The translations under genes were made by a program, and so were the position numbers. Below, in pieces: positions 9,114 through 19,004 of a stretch of 64,000 bases of DNA. The DNA is from Mesorhizobium waimense. Lineage in GTDB: Bacteria; Pseudomonadota; Alphaproteobacteria; Rhizobiales; Rhizobiaceae. The stretch is from contig NZ_QZWZ01000026.1 in the NCBI RefSeq assembly GCF_003601975.1, forward strand, positions 29,639-93,638, written 5' to 3'. The notes under the pieces are model-generated. The model was not told where the DNA came from. It did no database searches and worked only from the letters and a program-made list of their open reading frames with translations. The first letter of the stretch is position 1. Each line of letters starts with the position of its first letter.

Positions 9114-9614
9114 GCCATGCGTCTCCCGTCTTCCGGATTTTTCGCCTTACCTTTTCGGTTTTCGGTACCGGGATGAGCCCTGTCGTGGCCGGATATTGCC
9201 GACATCCCGCGTGTATGGTCACAACACATTGCTGCACCGCAACAAGACAGCCGTACTACAACCTAGGCGTACAAGGCAACGATGTAATTTCAAGGCGCCT
9301 CGCCGTGGCCCAATATGCGCGCGTAAATTGCACCAAGCAGTCGATAGTGCCTCCGCCCATCGCTGACCTCTTCTAATTGTCTAATTTAGGTACAACTAAC
9401 GCGACAGTGTTCGACCGGCCAGACTCATCGTGCCGTAGTCGCCCTGGAGGGGTTGCAGGCTTAAAAAAGTGCTACCCAGCTACCCAACGTTGTGGCAAAT
9501 ATCATGTTGCATCGCATCAATAATGCGATGCAACATTGAAATTGCCTCGCTGACCTGCATGAGGCCCGATCGTATCGGCTTCGGCTGCACCAGCGTCTGA
9601 AGAGGCCATACACA
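9114..9614. other. divergent intergenic region with a strong palindrome
   Basis: About 500 bp between the minus-strand membrane gene and the plus-strand GMC fragment. No gene with recognisable content. It must hold the promoter of the membrane/DCC operon. The notable structure is the 14-bp inverted repeat at 9504-9536, listed separately. Confidence 0.5.
9504..9536. repeat. perfect 14-bp inverted repeat with 5-base loop
   Basis: ATGTTGCATCGCAT at 9504-9517 and its exact reverse complement at 9523-9536 are separated by CAATA. It ends 78 bp before the start of the GMC fragment. There is no T-run on either side, so an intrinsic terminator is unlikely. A dyad operator or recombinase-type site is more likely. 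Confidence 0.6.
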
Positions 9615-10436
9615 ATGGTACTCGACATCCAAGTCGAACAGGTCGCCAACGAGCACTATGATGCCGTCGTGATCGGCTCCGGCTTCGGTTCAGCCTTCTT
9701 CCTGCACGAATTCGTCAGACGGAGGAATGCTCGTGTTCTCGTCCCCGAATGGGGGCGCCATAACACGCATGAATGGCAGCTCGAACACGGCTCAAACAGC
9801 GACATCCAGGACGAGGAGACCTATTCCAGCAACGCCAGCAAGCCGTGGAACTACACCATCGGCTTGGGGGGCGGTACAAACTGCTGGTTTGCGCAGACGC
9901 CGCGGTTTCATCCGAACGATTTCAGACTGAAGAGCCTCTACGGCATCGGTCTCGACTGGCCGATCAGCCATGACGATCCCGAGCCCTTCTATTGCGAGGC
10001 GAAGGCGGTCATGTCGATTTTGGGAGACCCAGATATGGCCGCCGTAATGCCGCGCTCCCAACCCTTTCCTCAGCCGCCCCATCGCATGTCCGCGCCGGAT
10101 CGGATGATGAAGGCGGCCCGGCCCGATGAGCATTTCGTCATGCCGACGGCGCGGGCGCGCGTGGCAACGGAACAGCGGCCCGCCTGCTGTGCATCCTTGC
10201 GCTGCTGGCTGTGTCCGGCGGACGCCAAGTTCACCGCCAATAACGGCTTGATGCATGCCTTTGAAAATCCCGATGTCTCGGTCTGTCTCGGCTGGGAAGT
10301 CCGGCGGTTCGGTCATGCCGGCAGCTCCGTCCATTTGGTCATATTCTCGAGCGGGCGGTCCGGCCGCGATCCCTGGAGGCAGCATAGGACGGAGAACAAA
10401 CCCACGCCAGTGATATCCAAGGAACTCGTCATGTAG
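9615..10436 (+). pseudogene. GMC-family oxidoreductase, truncated
   Basis: The first 235 residues or so match the N-terminal half of a GMC oxidoreductase: a dinucleotide-binding motif VIGSGFGSAF (residues 20-29), the GLGGGTNCWFAQTPR active-loop region, and a Cys-rich RPACCASLRCWLCPADAK segment. After about residue 250 the frame runs into unrelated sequence and stops at 273. Full-length family members have about 500-560 residues including a C-terminal His/Asn catalytic domain, which is absent. The downstream bases do not resume the gene in another frame, so this is a 3' truncation rather than a simple frameshift. FAD-dependent alcohol oxidation would need the missing part. Confidence 0.75.
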
Positions 10437-10531
10437 GCTTCCCACCAACCCCATCAGCGCTTCGTATCCCTATGCCCTTTGGTGGGTGACTTCCGGTTGA
10501 GCGTGCCCCTTTGCCAAGAGGAGAAACTGCT

Positions 10532-12601
10532 ATGACTGTATTCTATGACAGCAGCCGTCCAGATGCGTTCGTCGGCGGAGGCGGCTTGGACGGCGTAAGT
10601 TACAAGGCTTCTTCCCGTGGAGTCATTGCCGATTTGGCCTCCGGGCATGCGTACAAGTTGCTTTCGATACTGCCGCTCGGCGACTCCATCACATATGGAG
10701 TGATCGCAAGCTCGTCCGATACCGAAAGTGGCGGATATCGGAAGTTCATGCTGGAACGGTTGGACGCACTCAACGTCAAGATCGATTTCGTCGGTTCCCT
10801 GTCCAACGGGCCCGCCAGCATGCAAGATCGCGATCACGAAGGACACCGCAACTGGACGCTGAATCAGCTGAACGGCATCGACGACGACGTTGTGGCGGCT
10901 ACCAAGGCCGACGCCGCGCTGCTGATCGCCGGAACGAACGATAGCGCGACCGATAGCGTGCCAACGATGCTGCAGGATTTGCGTAACCTGTTGCTCAGCT
11001 TGAGTTCGAGCGATCCCGCCTTGACCGTCTTCGTCGGTTCCTTGCCTCCCGTTCGCGTCGGGCAGCAGTCACAGGCGCGTGCGGTCCGGGTCGACGCCTA
11101 CAACGATGCAATGCCCGGTCTGATCTCTGAACTGGCCGCCCAAGGGCATAAGGTCATCTTTGTCGACATGCGTGATCTGACACCAGATGACATCACAGCA
11201 CCGCCGCTTGATAGCGGACTGCATCCGACTGCCGGGGGCTATGCAAAAATCGCCTCATATTGGATCGACGCCTTGGAACAACACTTCGGTCTGGACGGGA
11301 CCGGCATCGGAAGAGACCGCGATACCTTCACCAGCATTGAAAATCTTACAGGCTCTTCCTTTGCCGACCAACTCGGCGGAAACGAGGGAGCCAACGTGCT
11401 GGATGGGCTGGCGGGCGATGACGTGCTGGAGGGCCGCGGCGGTTCCGACCAACTCATCGGCGGGGTCGGCGCCGACACGCTTGTCGGCGGCGCGGGTGAT
11501 GACGTCTACTATGTCGACAACGCCGGTGACAAAACCATCGAGGAGACCAATGGCGGCATTGACGAAACGCATGCTTATACAAACTGGACCCTGGCCGACA
11601 ACGCCGAAAACCTCTTCCTGAGGTCGGCTGCCAATCTGGCGGGAAAAGGCAACGGGCTCGCCAACGCCATGGTGGGCAACGGCGGAGCGAACACGCTCGA
11701 AGGCCTCGGCGGCGACGATCGGCTGGATGGCCGGGGCGGGTCGGACCGGCTCATCGGTGGCCTTGGCGCCGATATCCTCACGGGCGGAACGGGAAACGAC
11801 AGCTTCGTCTTCGCCGCTGGCCACGGCCACGACACCATCGCCGACTTCGATTTCTCCGGCGATGATCTCCTGGAGATTTCAGGGTACCAGAGCTACAGCG
11901 AGCTCCGGCAGGTCGGGAGCGACACGCTGGTCGTCTTTTCTGACTGTGACACTGTTCTACTGAAAGACGTAACTAGCACCTCCTTGAGCAGTTCGGATTT
12001 CGCCTGGATCGATCCACTCAATGAGCCGCCGCCGGGGTCAATCGTAGGGGACGACGGCAACAATACGCTTACGTGCGGTTCCGGTGCGGACGTCATTTAT
12101 GGAATGGACGGCCGCGACATCTTGAACGGAAAAGGGGGCGCCGACACGCTGGCCGGCGGCGCGGGTGATGACGTCTACTATGTCGACAACGCCGAAAACC
12201 TCTTCCTGAGGTCGGCTGCCAATCTGGCGGGAAAAGGCAACGGGCTCGCCAACGCCATGCTGGGCAACAGCGGAGCGAACACGCTCGAAGGCCTCGGCGG
12301 CGACGATTGGCTGGATGGCCGGGGCGGGTCGGACCGGCTCATCGGTGGCCTTGGCGCCGATATCCTCACGGGCGGAACGGGAAACGACAGCTTCGTCTTC
12401 GCCGCTGGCCACGGCCACGACACCATCACCGACTTCGATTTCTCCGGCGATGATCTCCTGGAGATTTCAGGGTACCTGAGCTACAGCGAGCTCCGGCAGG
12501 TCGGGAGCGACACGCTGGTCGTCTTTTCCGACAGTGACACTCTTTCGCTAAACAGTATCCCTGCCTCAAGTCTTTCGAGCGGCGATTTTCTGTTCGTGTA
12601 G
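10532..12601 (+). CDS. secreted SGNH/GDSL hydrolase with RTX calcium-binding repeats
   Basis: 689 residues from ATG 10532, chosen because AAGAGGAG lies 9 bases upstream. Residues 45-245 form an SGNH hydrolase: block I LPLGDSITYG (Ser52), an AGTND block, and DSGLHP with Asp227 and His231. The rest is hemolysin-type nonapeptide repeat (GGxGxDxLxGG) with intervening FDFSGDDLLEISGY modules. There is no N-terminal signal peptide, as expected for type I secretion by a C-terminal signal. No exporter genes are adjacent. The likely role is extracellular esterase or polysaccharide deacetylase; the substrate is unknown. A roughly 350-bp internal duplication is described separately. The stop abuts a truncated Trk gene, so the 3' end marks a recombination junction. 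Confidence 0.85.
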   Translation: MTVFYDSSRPDAFVGGGGLDGVSYKASSRGVIADLASGHAYKLLSILPLGDSITYGVIASSSDTESGGYRKFMLERLDALNVKIDFVGSLSNGPASMQDRDHEGHRNWTLNQLNGIDDDVVAATKADAALLIAGTNDSATDSVPTMLQDLRNLLLSLSSSDPALTVFVGSLPPVRVGQQSQARAVRVDAYNDAMPGLISELAAQGHKVIFVDMRDLTPDDITAPPLDSGLHPTAGGYAKIASYWIDALEQHFGLDGTGIGRDRDTFTSIENLTGSSFADQLGGNEGANVLDGLAGDDVLEGRGGSDQLIGGVGADTLVGGAGDDVYYVDNAGDKTIEETNGGIDETHAYTNWTLADNAENLFLRSAANLAGKGNGLANAMVGNGGANTLEGLGGDDRLDGRGGSDRLIGGLGADILTGGTGNDSFVFAAGHGHDTIADFDFSGDDLLEISGYQSYSELRQVGSDTLVVFSDCDTVLLKDVTSTSLSSSDFAWIDPLNEPPPGSIVGDDGNNTLTCGSGADVIYGMDGRDILNGKGGADTLAGGAGDDVYYVDNAENLFLRSAANLAGKGNGLANAMLGNSGANTLEGLGGDDWLDGRGGSDRLIGGLGADILTGGTGNDSFVFAAGHGHDTITDFDFSGDDLLEISGYLSYSELRQVGSDTLVVFSDSDTLSLNSIPASSLSSGDFLFV
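11597..11953 (+). repeat. RTX internal duplication, copy 1
   Basis: About 357 bp that recur 588 bp downstream with only a handful of mismatches (for example ATGGTGGGC versus ATGCTGGGC near 11670/12258). It encodes one repeat block plus one FDFSGDDLLEISGY module. Confidence 0.85.
12185..12541 (+). repeat. RTX internal duplication, copy 2
   Basis: Near-identical copy of 11597-11953. The shared stretch extends upstream through GATGACGTCTACTATG, but this copy skips the segment equivalent to 11527-11606. The skipped segment is bounded in copy 1 by two GACAACGCCG repeats. That looks like a deletion or slippage between those short repeats during duplication. Confidence 0.8.
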
Positions 12602-12894
12602 AGCAGCGATAGGAGCCCCAGGAGCGTCGCGCCCGTCATGATCCCGAAGCCGCCGATCTGGAAGAGCGCAAGAATGACACCTTGACCGAAACCGGACCAG
12701 TAGGTGGGTGTGTCCTGAACGATCAGCCCGGTCACGCAGACGGCCGAGGCGGCCGTGAACAAGGCCGTCAGCAGCGAGGCCCCTCCTGGGTCCGCACGCG
12801 AGATCGGTAACATCAGCATTGCCGTGCCCGTAAGGATGGCAAATAGGAATGCCAATGGCACCAGTCGAGCGGGATGCTGTATCGATTGTCGCAA
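12602..12894 (-). pseudogene. Trk/Ktr potassium transporter, N-terminal fragment
   Basis: Reading leftward from ATG 12894, about 97 residues match the start of a TrkH/KtrB potassium-channel subunit: a first membrane helix LAFLFAILTGTAMLMLPIS, then LTALFTAASAVCVTGLIV (first pore-loop region) and FQIGGFGIMTGATLLGLL. Homology ends at about 12602, exactly where the RTX gene stops; beyond this the frame only reads the RTX gene antisense. Functional family members have about 440-480 residues, so this is a remnant cut by the junction with the RTX gene. Confidence 0.75.
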
Positions 12895-13845
12895 ATGCCA
12901 CCCTTATTGCTTGGCCCCCCGAACAAGGCGGAACTACCGCTCTACAGCACACTGCCCGGAGTTGGTCCACCCTGGGAGCGGCTCAGACGCCCAGCGGCCG
13001 CCAAAGCGCAAGAATAAATACGAAAGCGGTCATTTAACGCCCAAGCCATGAAGGTCGAAATGGGGTCATGGGCGTGAATTCGGCAGCGGCGAACGAACTT
13101 CCGCAAGGCGTCGATTCCGGCCGCCTGGTTTTCCCAAAAGTCCCGGATTGAAGCAACTGTGTTGCGTCTGATTTTTGCACCGTCCCACAATGGGCAGTTT
13201 CGCGACCACCGCAACCATGGCGGTTGCTGCGGCGTATTTCTGACCCAGCCTATGGGGCTATCCGCTTGCCCGAATTCTGAGCCAGACGCGCGACGGCGGG
13301 CGGCGTTGCTTGTCTTGATCAGTGGACTACACGGATAAAACTTCCTGCCATTAGCCGCCGAAACTCGCTTCCGCTTCGCGCCGGAAGAGAACTTCGGCCC
13401 GCCCCCTTTGTGCACTGTGCGCGTCAGCTGTGGCCCGTTGCAGGCCTTCCCACGCGACGGCTCCACGGCAAATCTTGACCCGTTGGAGATCTGCGTTGCG
13501 AATGGCAGCAATGCGCCCAATGGCAGTCGTACCATCTACGGGCGATCTGTCCCGAAAGCGGACGTAGAATTGGGCGCCCCGCGGATGTCGTAACAGCCCC
13601 AGTTCCGGACCCTGTGCTAAGCCGCTCAGGGTTGGGCTCGGTAAGGTAGCCGCGCGAATTGATGTGTCGCTGAGACCCTTCAAGCGGCCGACGCACGCGT
13701 CAAAATTGACCCGCCGTTCTGACTGTTGAAAACATCCGAGATACCAAGATGGACTCGGCCCTGCAGCCGCTTTAGCGCCTATCCAGCAAAAACGTGGTAA
13801 TGTGCGATTATTAGGCATGAGCAGGCATCACGGAGGCGCCGAAAA
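12895..13845. other. about 950 bp without a supportable gene
   Basis: Open frames exist on the minus strand (12942-13535 and 13351-13818), but they overlap each other, are rich in Arg/Ser/Pro, show no recognisable domain and lack good ribosome binding sites. The stretch is probably degenerate DNA between two accessory genes. I see no clear IS ends. Confidence 0.5.
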
Positions 13846-14715
13846 ATGTCTGGAAAACTCGAAGACTTGTACCGTCGCTGGATCCTCGATTGCGTAGTCG
13901 ACTCGGTGGAGGCGATTTCCAAGGACTTTGTCCAGCATCCGCAGCAATATCGAGGTGCTACCACGTCTGGATTGCTGGAAGAATTCAAGGCCCGAACCGG
14001 GAACGACCCCCTCTGGCCAAACAAGGAACAGCGTGCTGCGATCTATGGCACACTCTTTGGAATGGCCGACGGCGACTCCGATGGAGAAAATTCAGGTCAA
14101 TTCGGCGAGGCCGCGAGCGACGTTCGTCGACGGGCAACCCTGTACGCTGAACGGGTTTTCAGCAGCGGCGAGGAAATGCTTCGACAAGCATTTCGGGATT
14201 CGATCGAAACCTTTCAAGCCTACTTGGAAACACTGAAGGGTCCAGTTGTTGATAGAGGGGATGCCCAAACAACGAATATCTTCGACAAAGCTGTTGCGGT
14301 TCTTCAAGACGCCGGTGTAGCGCAGCGATTCGGCGGGCTCCCCCCAGCACCAGCCAATTGGCCCACTTCGAGACCGTACGGTGGCGATGGCGCAAACCTA
14401 ATTGAGGAGATCAAGCGCACTTTATTTGTTGGACCCGAATACCAACTCCCACGAAAACGGTTTCTCGTGATGCAGCGTATCGCCACCTATGGTCACGGCA
14501 CAATTGCCGACGTTCAAAGCTATAAATACGATCAGTCTAAAGGGCAAAAGTCGACGACCGACTTGATAACAGCTGCATATAGCTGGGCAACGGCAATTCT
14601 TGACAGCAAGCGGATGAACAGTAACGATGGGATGCACTTGGGCGGCGATGGAAGCAAGCCATTAGAAAACCTCAGTACGCTTGAATCGCGGCGTAATATT
14701 GGCCGAAATCGCTGA
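13846..14715 (+). CDS. hypothetical protein, 289 residues
   Basis: I do not recognise this family. The start ATG 13846 follows GGAGGCGCCGAAAA, a good ribosome site. The protein is hydrophilic and mostly helical (SGKLEDLYRRWILDCVVDSVEAI; LYAERVFSSGEEMLRQAFRDSIETFQAYLETL). It has no signal peptide or membrane segment and ends in a Ser/Asn/Gly-rich tail. Base composition is lower in GC than its neighbours, suggesting separate acquisition. It converges on the large gene that follows on the opposite strand. A cytoplasmic role is all that can be said. Confidence 0.65.
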   Translation: MSGKLEDLYRRWILDCVVDSVEAISKDFVQHPQQYRGATTSGLLEEFKARTGNDPLWPNKEQRAAIYGTLFGMADGDSDGENSGQFGEAASDVRRRATLYAERVFSSGEEMLRQAFRDSIETFQAYLETLKGPVVDRGDAQTTNIFDKAVAVLQDAGVAQRFGGLPPAPANWPTSRPYGGDGANLIEEIKRTLFVGPEYQLPRKRFLVMQRIATYGHGTIADVQSYKYDQSKGQKSTTDLITAAYSWATAILDSKRMNSNDGMHLGGDGSKPLENLSTLESRRNIGRNR

Positions 14716-14841
14716 AAGATTTCCTGGCAATGGGGGATGCGATGTCGCGCGATGACCGGGGCCATCGGGCGGTTACTTACTGCGGCGAACGCGTGATAAT
14801 TGCGCTCCATTCAGAGGACGAAGACGGAGACACCCTCTCGC

Positions 14842-17800
14842 TCAGACGAACTGGGCGTCGAAGAACTGACGCCGAAGGTGCTCGCCTTGAACGGCCCGGA
14901 TCGTCGCGGCTCGCCGCGGGCCGAGCTTTCCGGTGCGCCTTTGCTCGAACCGACTCCGTTGCCGGATGAGCGGATCTCTTCCTGCCAGTACGTCAGCGAC
15001 TGCCTGCTTGGTCCCATCACTGTTGTGCCCGGAGTTGAACCACAGCCGCACGAGGAAATGTTTCGTTATGCTCTCCAGGGATTCGAGGGACGTAGCACCG
15101 AGATCCGCCTCGATTTGCTGTTCGGAGTACCGCAGCCGCGCGGCGAGCGCTCGCAATGCCTCGAGGCTGTTTGGGAACGCGTGCCGGAGGCCGGTTGGAT
15201 TGTGGGCCTCGTTGACGAACCCCACCGCGAGCTCGCGACTGGGGATCGGATCAGCGCCCGCGGGCATCGCAGCGAACACTCTCGGACGCTCTTCGTGCCA
15301 GTAATCGAGTCCGATAACAGTATTGAGAACTTCCCCGTTCGAGAGCCAGACGTTAATGTTGTCCTTCTCGACCGCGACATTCATCGCTAGGAACTCGGGA
15401 TCCACTTCGAATTCCGCCGCGATGGCGCTAACACGTCTGCGTAACAAATCGCCGCGAGAACCGCGGAAAAGTGAGTCGAGGCCGCTCAGTTGATTACGTC
15501 CTTCTCCTAGATCGATGTCTATCAACTCCGCGAGCTCGATGTCCTCGTCTTGACCGAAATTGCCGCTGCCCCCGCTTCCTTCGAGGCCAGTCGCCTCATC
15601 CTCGGGCGGCAGATCGTAACGAGCTTGAGTCACTCTCGCGGCGAGATCGCCCATTGCGTTGGGCGAGAACCCGTGGGTGCCGCGGTCGAACGCCTCGCCC
15701 TCATGGGAACGCCCGCCGGCAGTCGTTCCGTCCTCGCGCTGCGAGTCCAGCGTCCCGTCGCCCGTCGCGGCGCCGTCCGCCCCGTCCACACTAGCGGTTC
15801 TGCCGCCGATCCCTCGACGATCCATGTCGCGGCCGTGGTTTATGCGCGCACCCTCGGCTGAGACACCGCCTTCTTTCTCGCGGCCATAGCCGGCGGTGAT
15901 CGCAGTCTTGAGCACGTCTGCCGCAACGCCTGCCATGGCGGTCGCATTCCGGCCCGCCTCCGTGGTGGCAGTCAGCGTGCCGGTGGTGGCGGCGCCAGCG
16001 AGATCCTGGGTGCCTGCAAGCCCACTCATGTCACGGAAGTTCAGCGCGCCGAGCGCATTGAGGCTTGCGCTGAGGCCGGTGGGATCCGGAAGATTGGTCG
16101 GATTGACGATATTCAGCGTCGCCGGCCCGAGTTGTCCCGGAGTGATGGTTTCCCCCCGCGCTCGGGACTCGGTGGAAACTGGCGCGAGCTCAGGTGGTGT
16201 GAGCGGGGCCGGGGAATCCTGCCAGTTCCAGAAACGCGTGATGTCGAGCTTCTCGGCCGAGTTGGAGCGCCCGAGCACCGCTTCGGCGAACACGCCGTCG
16301 GTCGGAATCGGCACCATGCGCTGGTCCTTGACCGAACGCGGCGAGAGCTGGCGGTCTGCGAGCACGCGCGACCAGGGCTGGGGACCGCCGGTACCGAGGC
16401 CGCTTGCCTCCTCGGGTTCAACCGGGGCGCGCAGCACGACGAAATTGCCCGTGACCGAGAGCACCTTGGGCTCCACCTGATCGACGAGCGGGCGGCCCTG
16501 CCAACGATACTTCGACAGCAGACCCACGACCTCCGTGGAGCTTAGCGAACGGAATACCTGCACCGAATAGTGGGCGCGGTTGGCCGCCAAGTGGGCTTTC
16601 AATTCAGCCTTGCGGTCGGCTGTGTCGCTGGAGAATCGCGCAGCCGAGAAACTCGTCCCGGCGGGAGAATCTGGCATCGAGACCGGAATGCCCGGACTCG
16701 TGAATCGACGTCCCCGAAAGGAAAGATGCAGCCGGACGAGGCCGCGCACGACACCGCCCAACTGCTTCTGCAAGCTAATGTCGGCGATTTCGCCGAGCGC
16801 AACCGGGGTGGCGAGTTCGACCACCGGCCCGTTCGCCTGGAGGGTAAGGCTGGGTGTAGCATTGCCGACCATGGACAGGGTAATGGCGGAGGCGGGAATG
16901 CCTTCGAGCTGGACCGCGACCAGTTCGACCTCGTCCGGATAGAAGAGCGAGCTGCTCTGCGGGCGGACGATCGGTCGCATGACGATCGAGGAGCCGCGGA
17001 CGACTGCGTCGTCACCGGCGAGGAAAGAGGTAAGGGACACCGGAGCGATGTCCGCCCGACGGGCGAGCATCGCGGTCGTCGGTGCCGCAGCAACTGGAGC
17101 GGTTTCAGGATCAGTCGGCGCGGGAGCGGACGCAATGCGCACCATGCGGTCCCCTAGAAGCAAGGGCTGCAAGGCAGCATCGATCAGCGCCGAATGAAAG
17201 CTCTTTGCCGGGCGGATCTCGATCGTGTTGGTCGGATCGAGCAGCAGATCTCGCGCGCGGGCAGTGAGCGCGGCGCGGGCAAGGACGCCGCGATAGGCCT
17301 CGATCATGTCATCGCTACTGAAGTCGGCGAGCGCAATCGGGAGAAACAGGACGCGCTCGGCCGTATGCACTTCGGCGACGACACGATAGATCTGGACGAC
17401 CTCATAATATTGGACCGTCAGCGCGTGCATGTGATTGTAGTTGGCGACAATACGAGTGCTGACCTGCTGATGCTCGCTTTCTGAGACCTCGCGAACCGCG
17501 GTTGCGCGACGATTGCGCACACTGGTGGAATGCTGTTCAGTGCGATCGTTGACGTTCTGGGTCATGGAGGCTGTAACCGAGCGCTTGCCGAGCGACCACG
17601 ACCTGCTGTTGGCGTCAGTTGTCGTCGAGGCACCCTGGTAGGAGCCGCCCAACGCGCCGCCGAGCAAAGCGCCGCCGACCGGGATAATCGCGCTCAGCCC
17701 CAAGCCGAAGCCGCCGGAATCAGAGGAGGATTCGACATGGCTGGTCGATCCGCCCGACTGCATGTCCTCGGCGACTGCGTTCTGCACTTCGCTGATTGCG

Positions 17801-18627
17801 CGCCGGTGTCCCGTCTGCGAGGCGAGCGCCTCTGACTCGCTGACGGATTCGCTCGCTTGAGCTGTGACGCGGCGCGTGAAGTCGACGACGGCAATGCGGG
17901 TGGCCTCGCCCGGCGCGAGCGCGAGAGAGTGGAGCATCTGGCCGAGTGTGATGCCCTGCGCATACCACGACTGGGAGAAGGTGATGAGCGCACCAACGGC
18001 CGGCTTGTCGAAGCCCGTCGCCGCACCGATCACATCCGAGAGCGAAAGTGGTCCGTCGAGGTCGACGAGATTGGCATCGCCCTGGCCGCTGTCGAGCATG
18101 ACGAGGCTCGAATAGTAGACCCGCTCAGTCGGATACTCGGCGAAGCGCGGGCGCAGCGCCTCGGTCTGGAGTTCGTCGAGCGTGAGCGCCGAGCCGACCG
18201 TGTCGCCGATCAACTCGCGCGCAACGCGCTGCGGCGGCCAATTGGCAAACTCGGCGATTGTGTAGACGTCGAGTGCCTGCTTCAGCGCCGTCGCCTGTGC
18301 GTCCGTAATCTCCCGCAAAGTTTCCAACGGCAGCTCGCCGATTTCTTCGAGCGTGCCGAAGCTGGTATTCGGCTTCAGCCAGTCGCCAGGCGCCATGCCG
18401 TACCGGCTGGCAAGCTCGCCAGGCCTGCCGGCGGCGGCTGCCGAGCGCGCGGTTGCAAAGAGCGAGGCCGCACCGAGATCGAAGATTGTGGATATGCCAA
18501 TCGCCTGGAGTGCCGTGGCAGCATCTCCCGAAACGCCGAGAAGCTTGGCGGTAGGCTGCCTCAGGACATCGCCGTGTTCCAGCTGGGAAATATCGGATCG
18601 CAGATAGTCAGAAAACCCTGAAACCAT
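14842..18627 (-). CDS. large protein of unknown function, 1261 residues
   Basis: An intact frame with GGGAG 7 bases before ATG 18627. Residues 1-180 contain short helical repeats with an 'L-x-x-IGI-x-TIFDL' pattern like helix-hairpin-helix repeats. Around residues 230-300 is a Ser/Gln-rich region, followed by a glycine-rich hydrophobic stretch GFGLGLSAIIPVGGALLGGA (about 310-330). The middle 550-760 looks beta-rich. The region 830-1060 is low complexity (Gly/Thr/Ala/Asp). A compact C-terminal domain (about 1065-1230) begins RVSAIAAEFEVDPEFLAMNV and is spacing-wise reminiscent of lysozyme-like modules, though no catalytic motif is identifiable. There is no signal peptide. I do not recognise the family; a surface, toxin-like or phage-derived protein are all possible. 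Confidence 0.7.
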   Translation of the reverse strand: MVSGFSDYLRSDISQLEHGDVLRQPTAKLLGVSGDAATALQAIGISTIFDLGAASLFATARSAAAAGRPGELASRYGMAPGDWLKPNTSFGTLEEIGELPLETLREITDAQATALKQALDVYTIAEFANWPPQRVARELIGDTVGSALTLDELQTEALRPRFAEYPTERVYYSSLVMLDSGQGDANLVDLDGPLSLSDVIGAATGFDKPAVGALITFSQSWYAQGITLGQMLHSLALAPGEATRIAVVDFTRRVTAQASESVSESEALASQTGHRRAISEVQNAVAEDMQSGGSTSHVESSSDSGGFGLGLSAIIPVGGALLGGALGGSYQGASTTTDANSRSWSLGKRSVTASMTQNVNDRTEQHSTSVRNRRATAVREVSESEHQQVSTRIVANYNHMHALTVQYYEVVQIYRVVAEVHTAERVLFLPIALADFSSDDMIEAYRGVLARAALTARARDLLLDPTNTIEIRPAKSFHSALIDAALQPLLLGDRMVRIASAPAPTDPETAPVAAAPTTAMLARRADIAPVSLTSFLAGDDAVVRGSSIVMRPIVRPQSSSLFYPDEVELVAVQLEGIPASAITLSMVGNATPSLTLQANGPVVELATPVALGEIADISLQKQLGGVVRGLVRLHLSFRGRRFTSPGIPVSMPDSPAGTSFSAARFSSDTADRKAELKAHLAANRAHYSVQVFRSLSSTEVVGLLSKYRWQGRPLVDQVEPKVLSVTGNFVVLRAPVEPEEASGLGTGGPQPWSRVLADRQLSPRSVKDQRMVPIPTDGVFAEAVLGRSNSAEKLDITRFWNWQDSPAPLTPPELAPVSTESRARGETITPGQLGPATLNIVNPTNLPDPTGLSASLNALGALNFRDMSGLAGTQDLAGAATTGTLTATTEAGRNATAMAGVAADVLKTAITAGYGREKEGGVSAEGARINHGRDMDRRGIGGRTASVDGADGAATGDGTLDSQREDGTTAGGRSHEGEAFDRGTHGFSPNAMGDLAARVTQARYDLPPEDEATGLEGSGGSGNFGQDEDIELAELIDIDLGEGRNQLSGLDSLFRGSRGDLLRRRVSAIAAEFEVDPEFLAMNVAVEKDNINVWLSNGEVLNTVIGLDYWHEERPRVFAAMPAGADPIPSRELAVGFVNEAHNPTGLRHAFPNSLEALRALAARLRYSEQQIEADLGATSLESLESITKHFLVRLWFNSGHNSDGTKQAVADVLAGRDPLIRQRSRFEQRRTGKLGPRRAATIRAVQGEHLRRQFFDAQFV

Positions 18628-19004
18628 ATTGGCACTCCCGGCACATGCCAGAGCAGGCTAGGCGATAGGGCGGAAGGCAACACGCTGCCATCCCAGTCTT
18701 TGACCGCCAATGGTCTGAATGTCGCACAAGGATCAGATCACGTCGACGTCTCCGGCTGTAGAAGTGTCCGTTTTTTTGTGATCCGAACCTGGAAGCTGCC
18801 CGTCCGGCGTCGGCCCCGAACGCGTCATCCGGTGGTCCATTCAGCAATGACGGTTCATGGCGGTCCTTGCTCGTTCGAGGACCTTCGCGATCGGATCGCT
18901 CCCCACCCTTTGCGGCCATATTGTCCCGAGTGATCGGTAGATCTTCGGGCCATAAGCGAAAGAGCCTACACTCCCGTGCTCATTCCTCGCGAACCGTGAA
19001 CTTA
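18628..19004. other. intergenic, no gene seen
   Basis: It separates the large gene from the serine recombinase on the same strand. It contains an 8-base T-run at about 18770 but no convincing hairpin before it. No open frame with family features. It should contain the promoter of the large gene. Confidence 0.5.

Noticed and set aside
9504..9536. Intrinsic terminator
   Set aside because: There is a perfect stem but no adjacent T-run in either direction and no gene end close by.
12942..13535. 197-residue open frame on the minus strand
   Set aside because: It overlaps another open frame, has biased low-complexity composition and no domain or good ribosome site, and upstream DNA looks degenerate.
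13351..13818. 155-residue open frame on the minus strand
   Set aside because: No recognisable motif, conflicts with the overlapping frame; likely chance in GC-rich DNA.
18608..18919. 103-residue minus-strand frame upstream of the large gene
   Set aside because: Arg/Gly-rich, no features, and it ends inside the start of the large gene.
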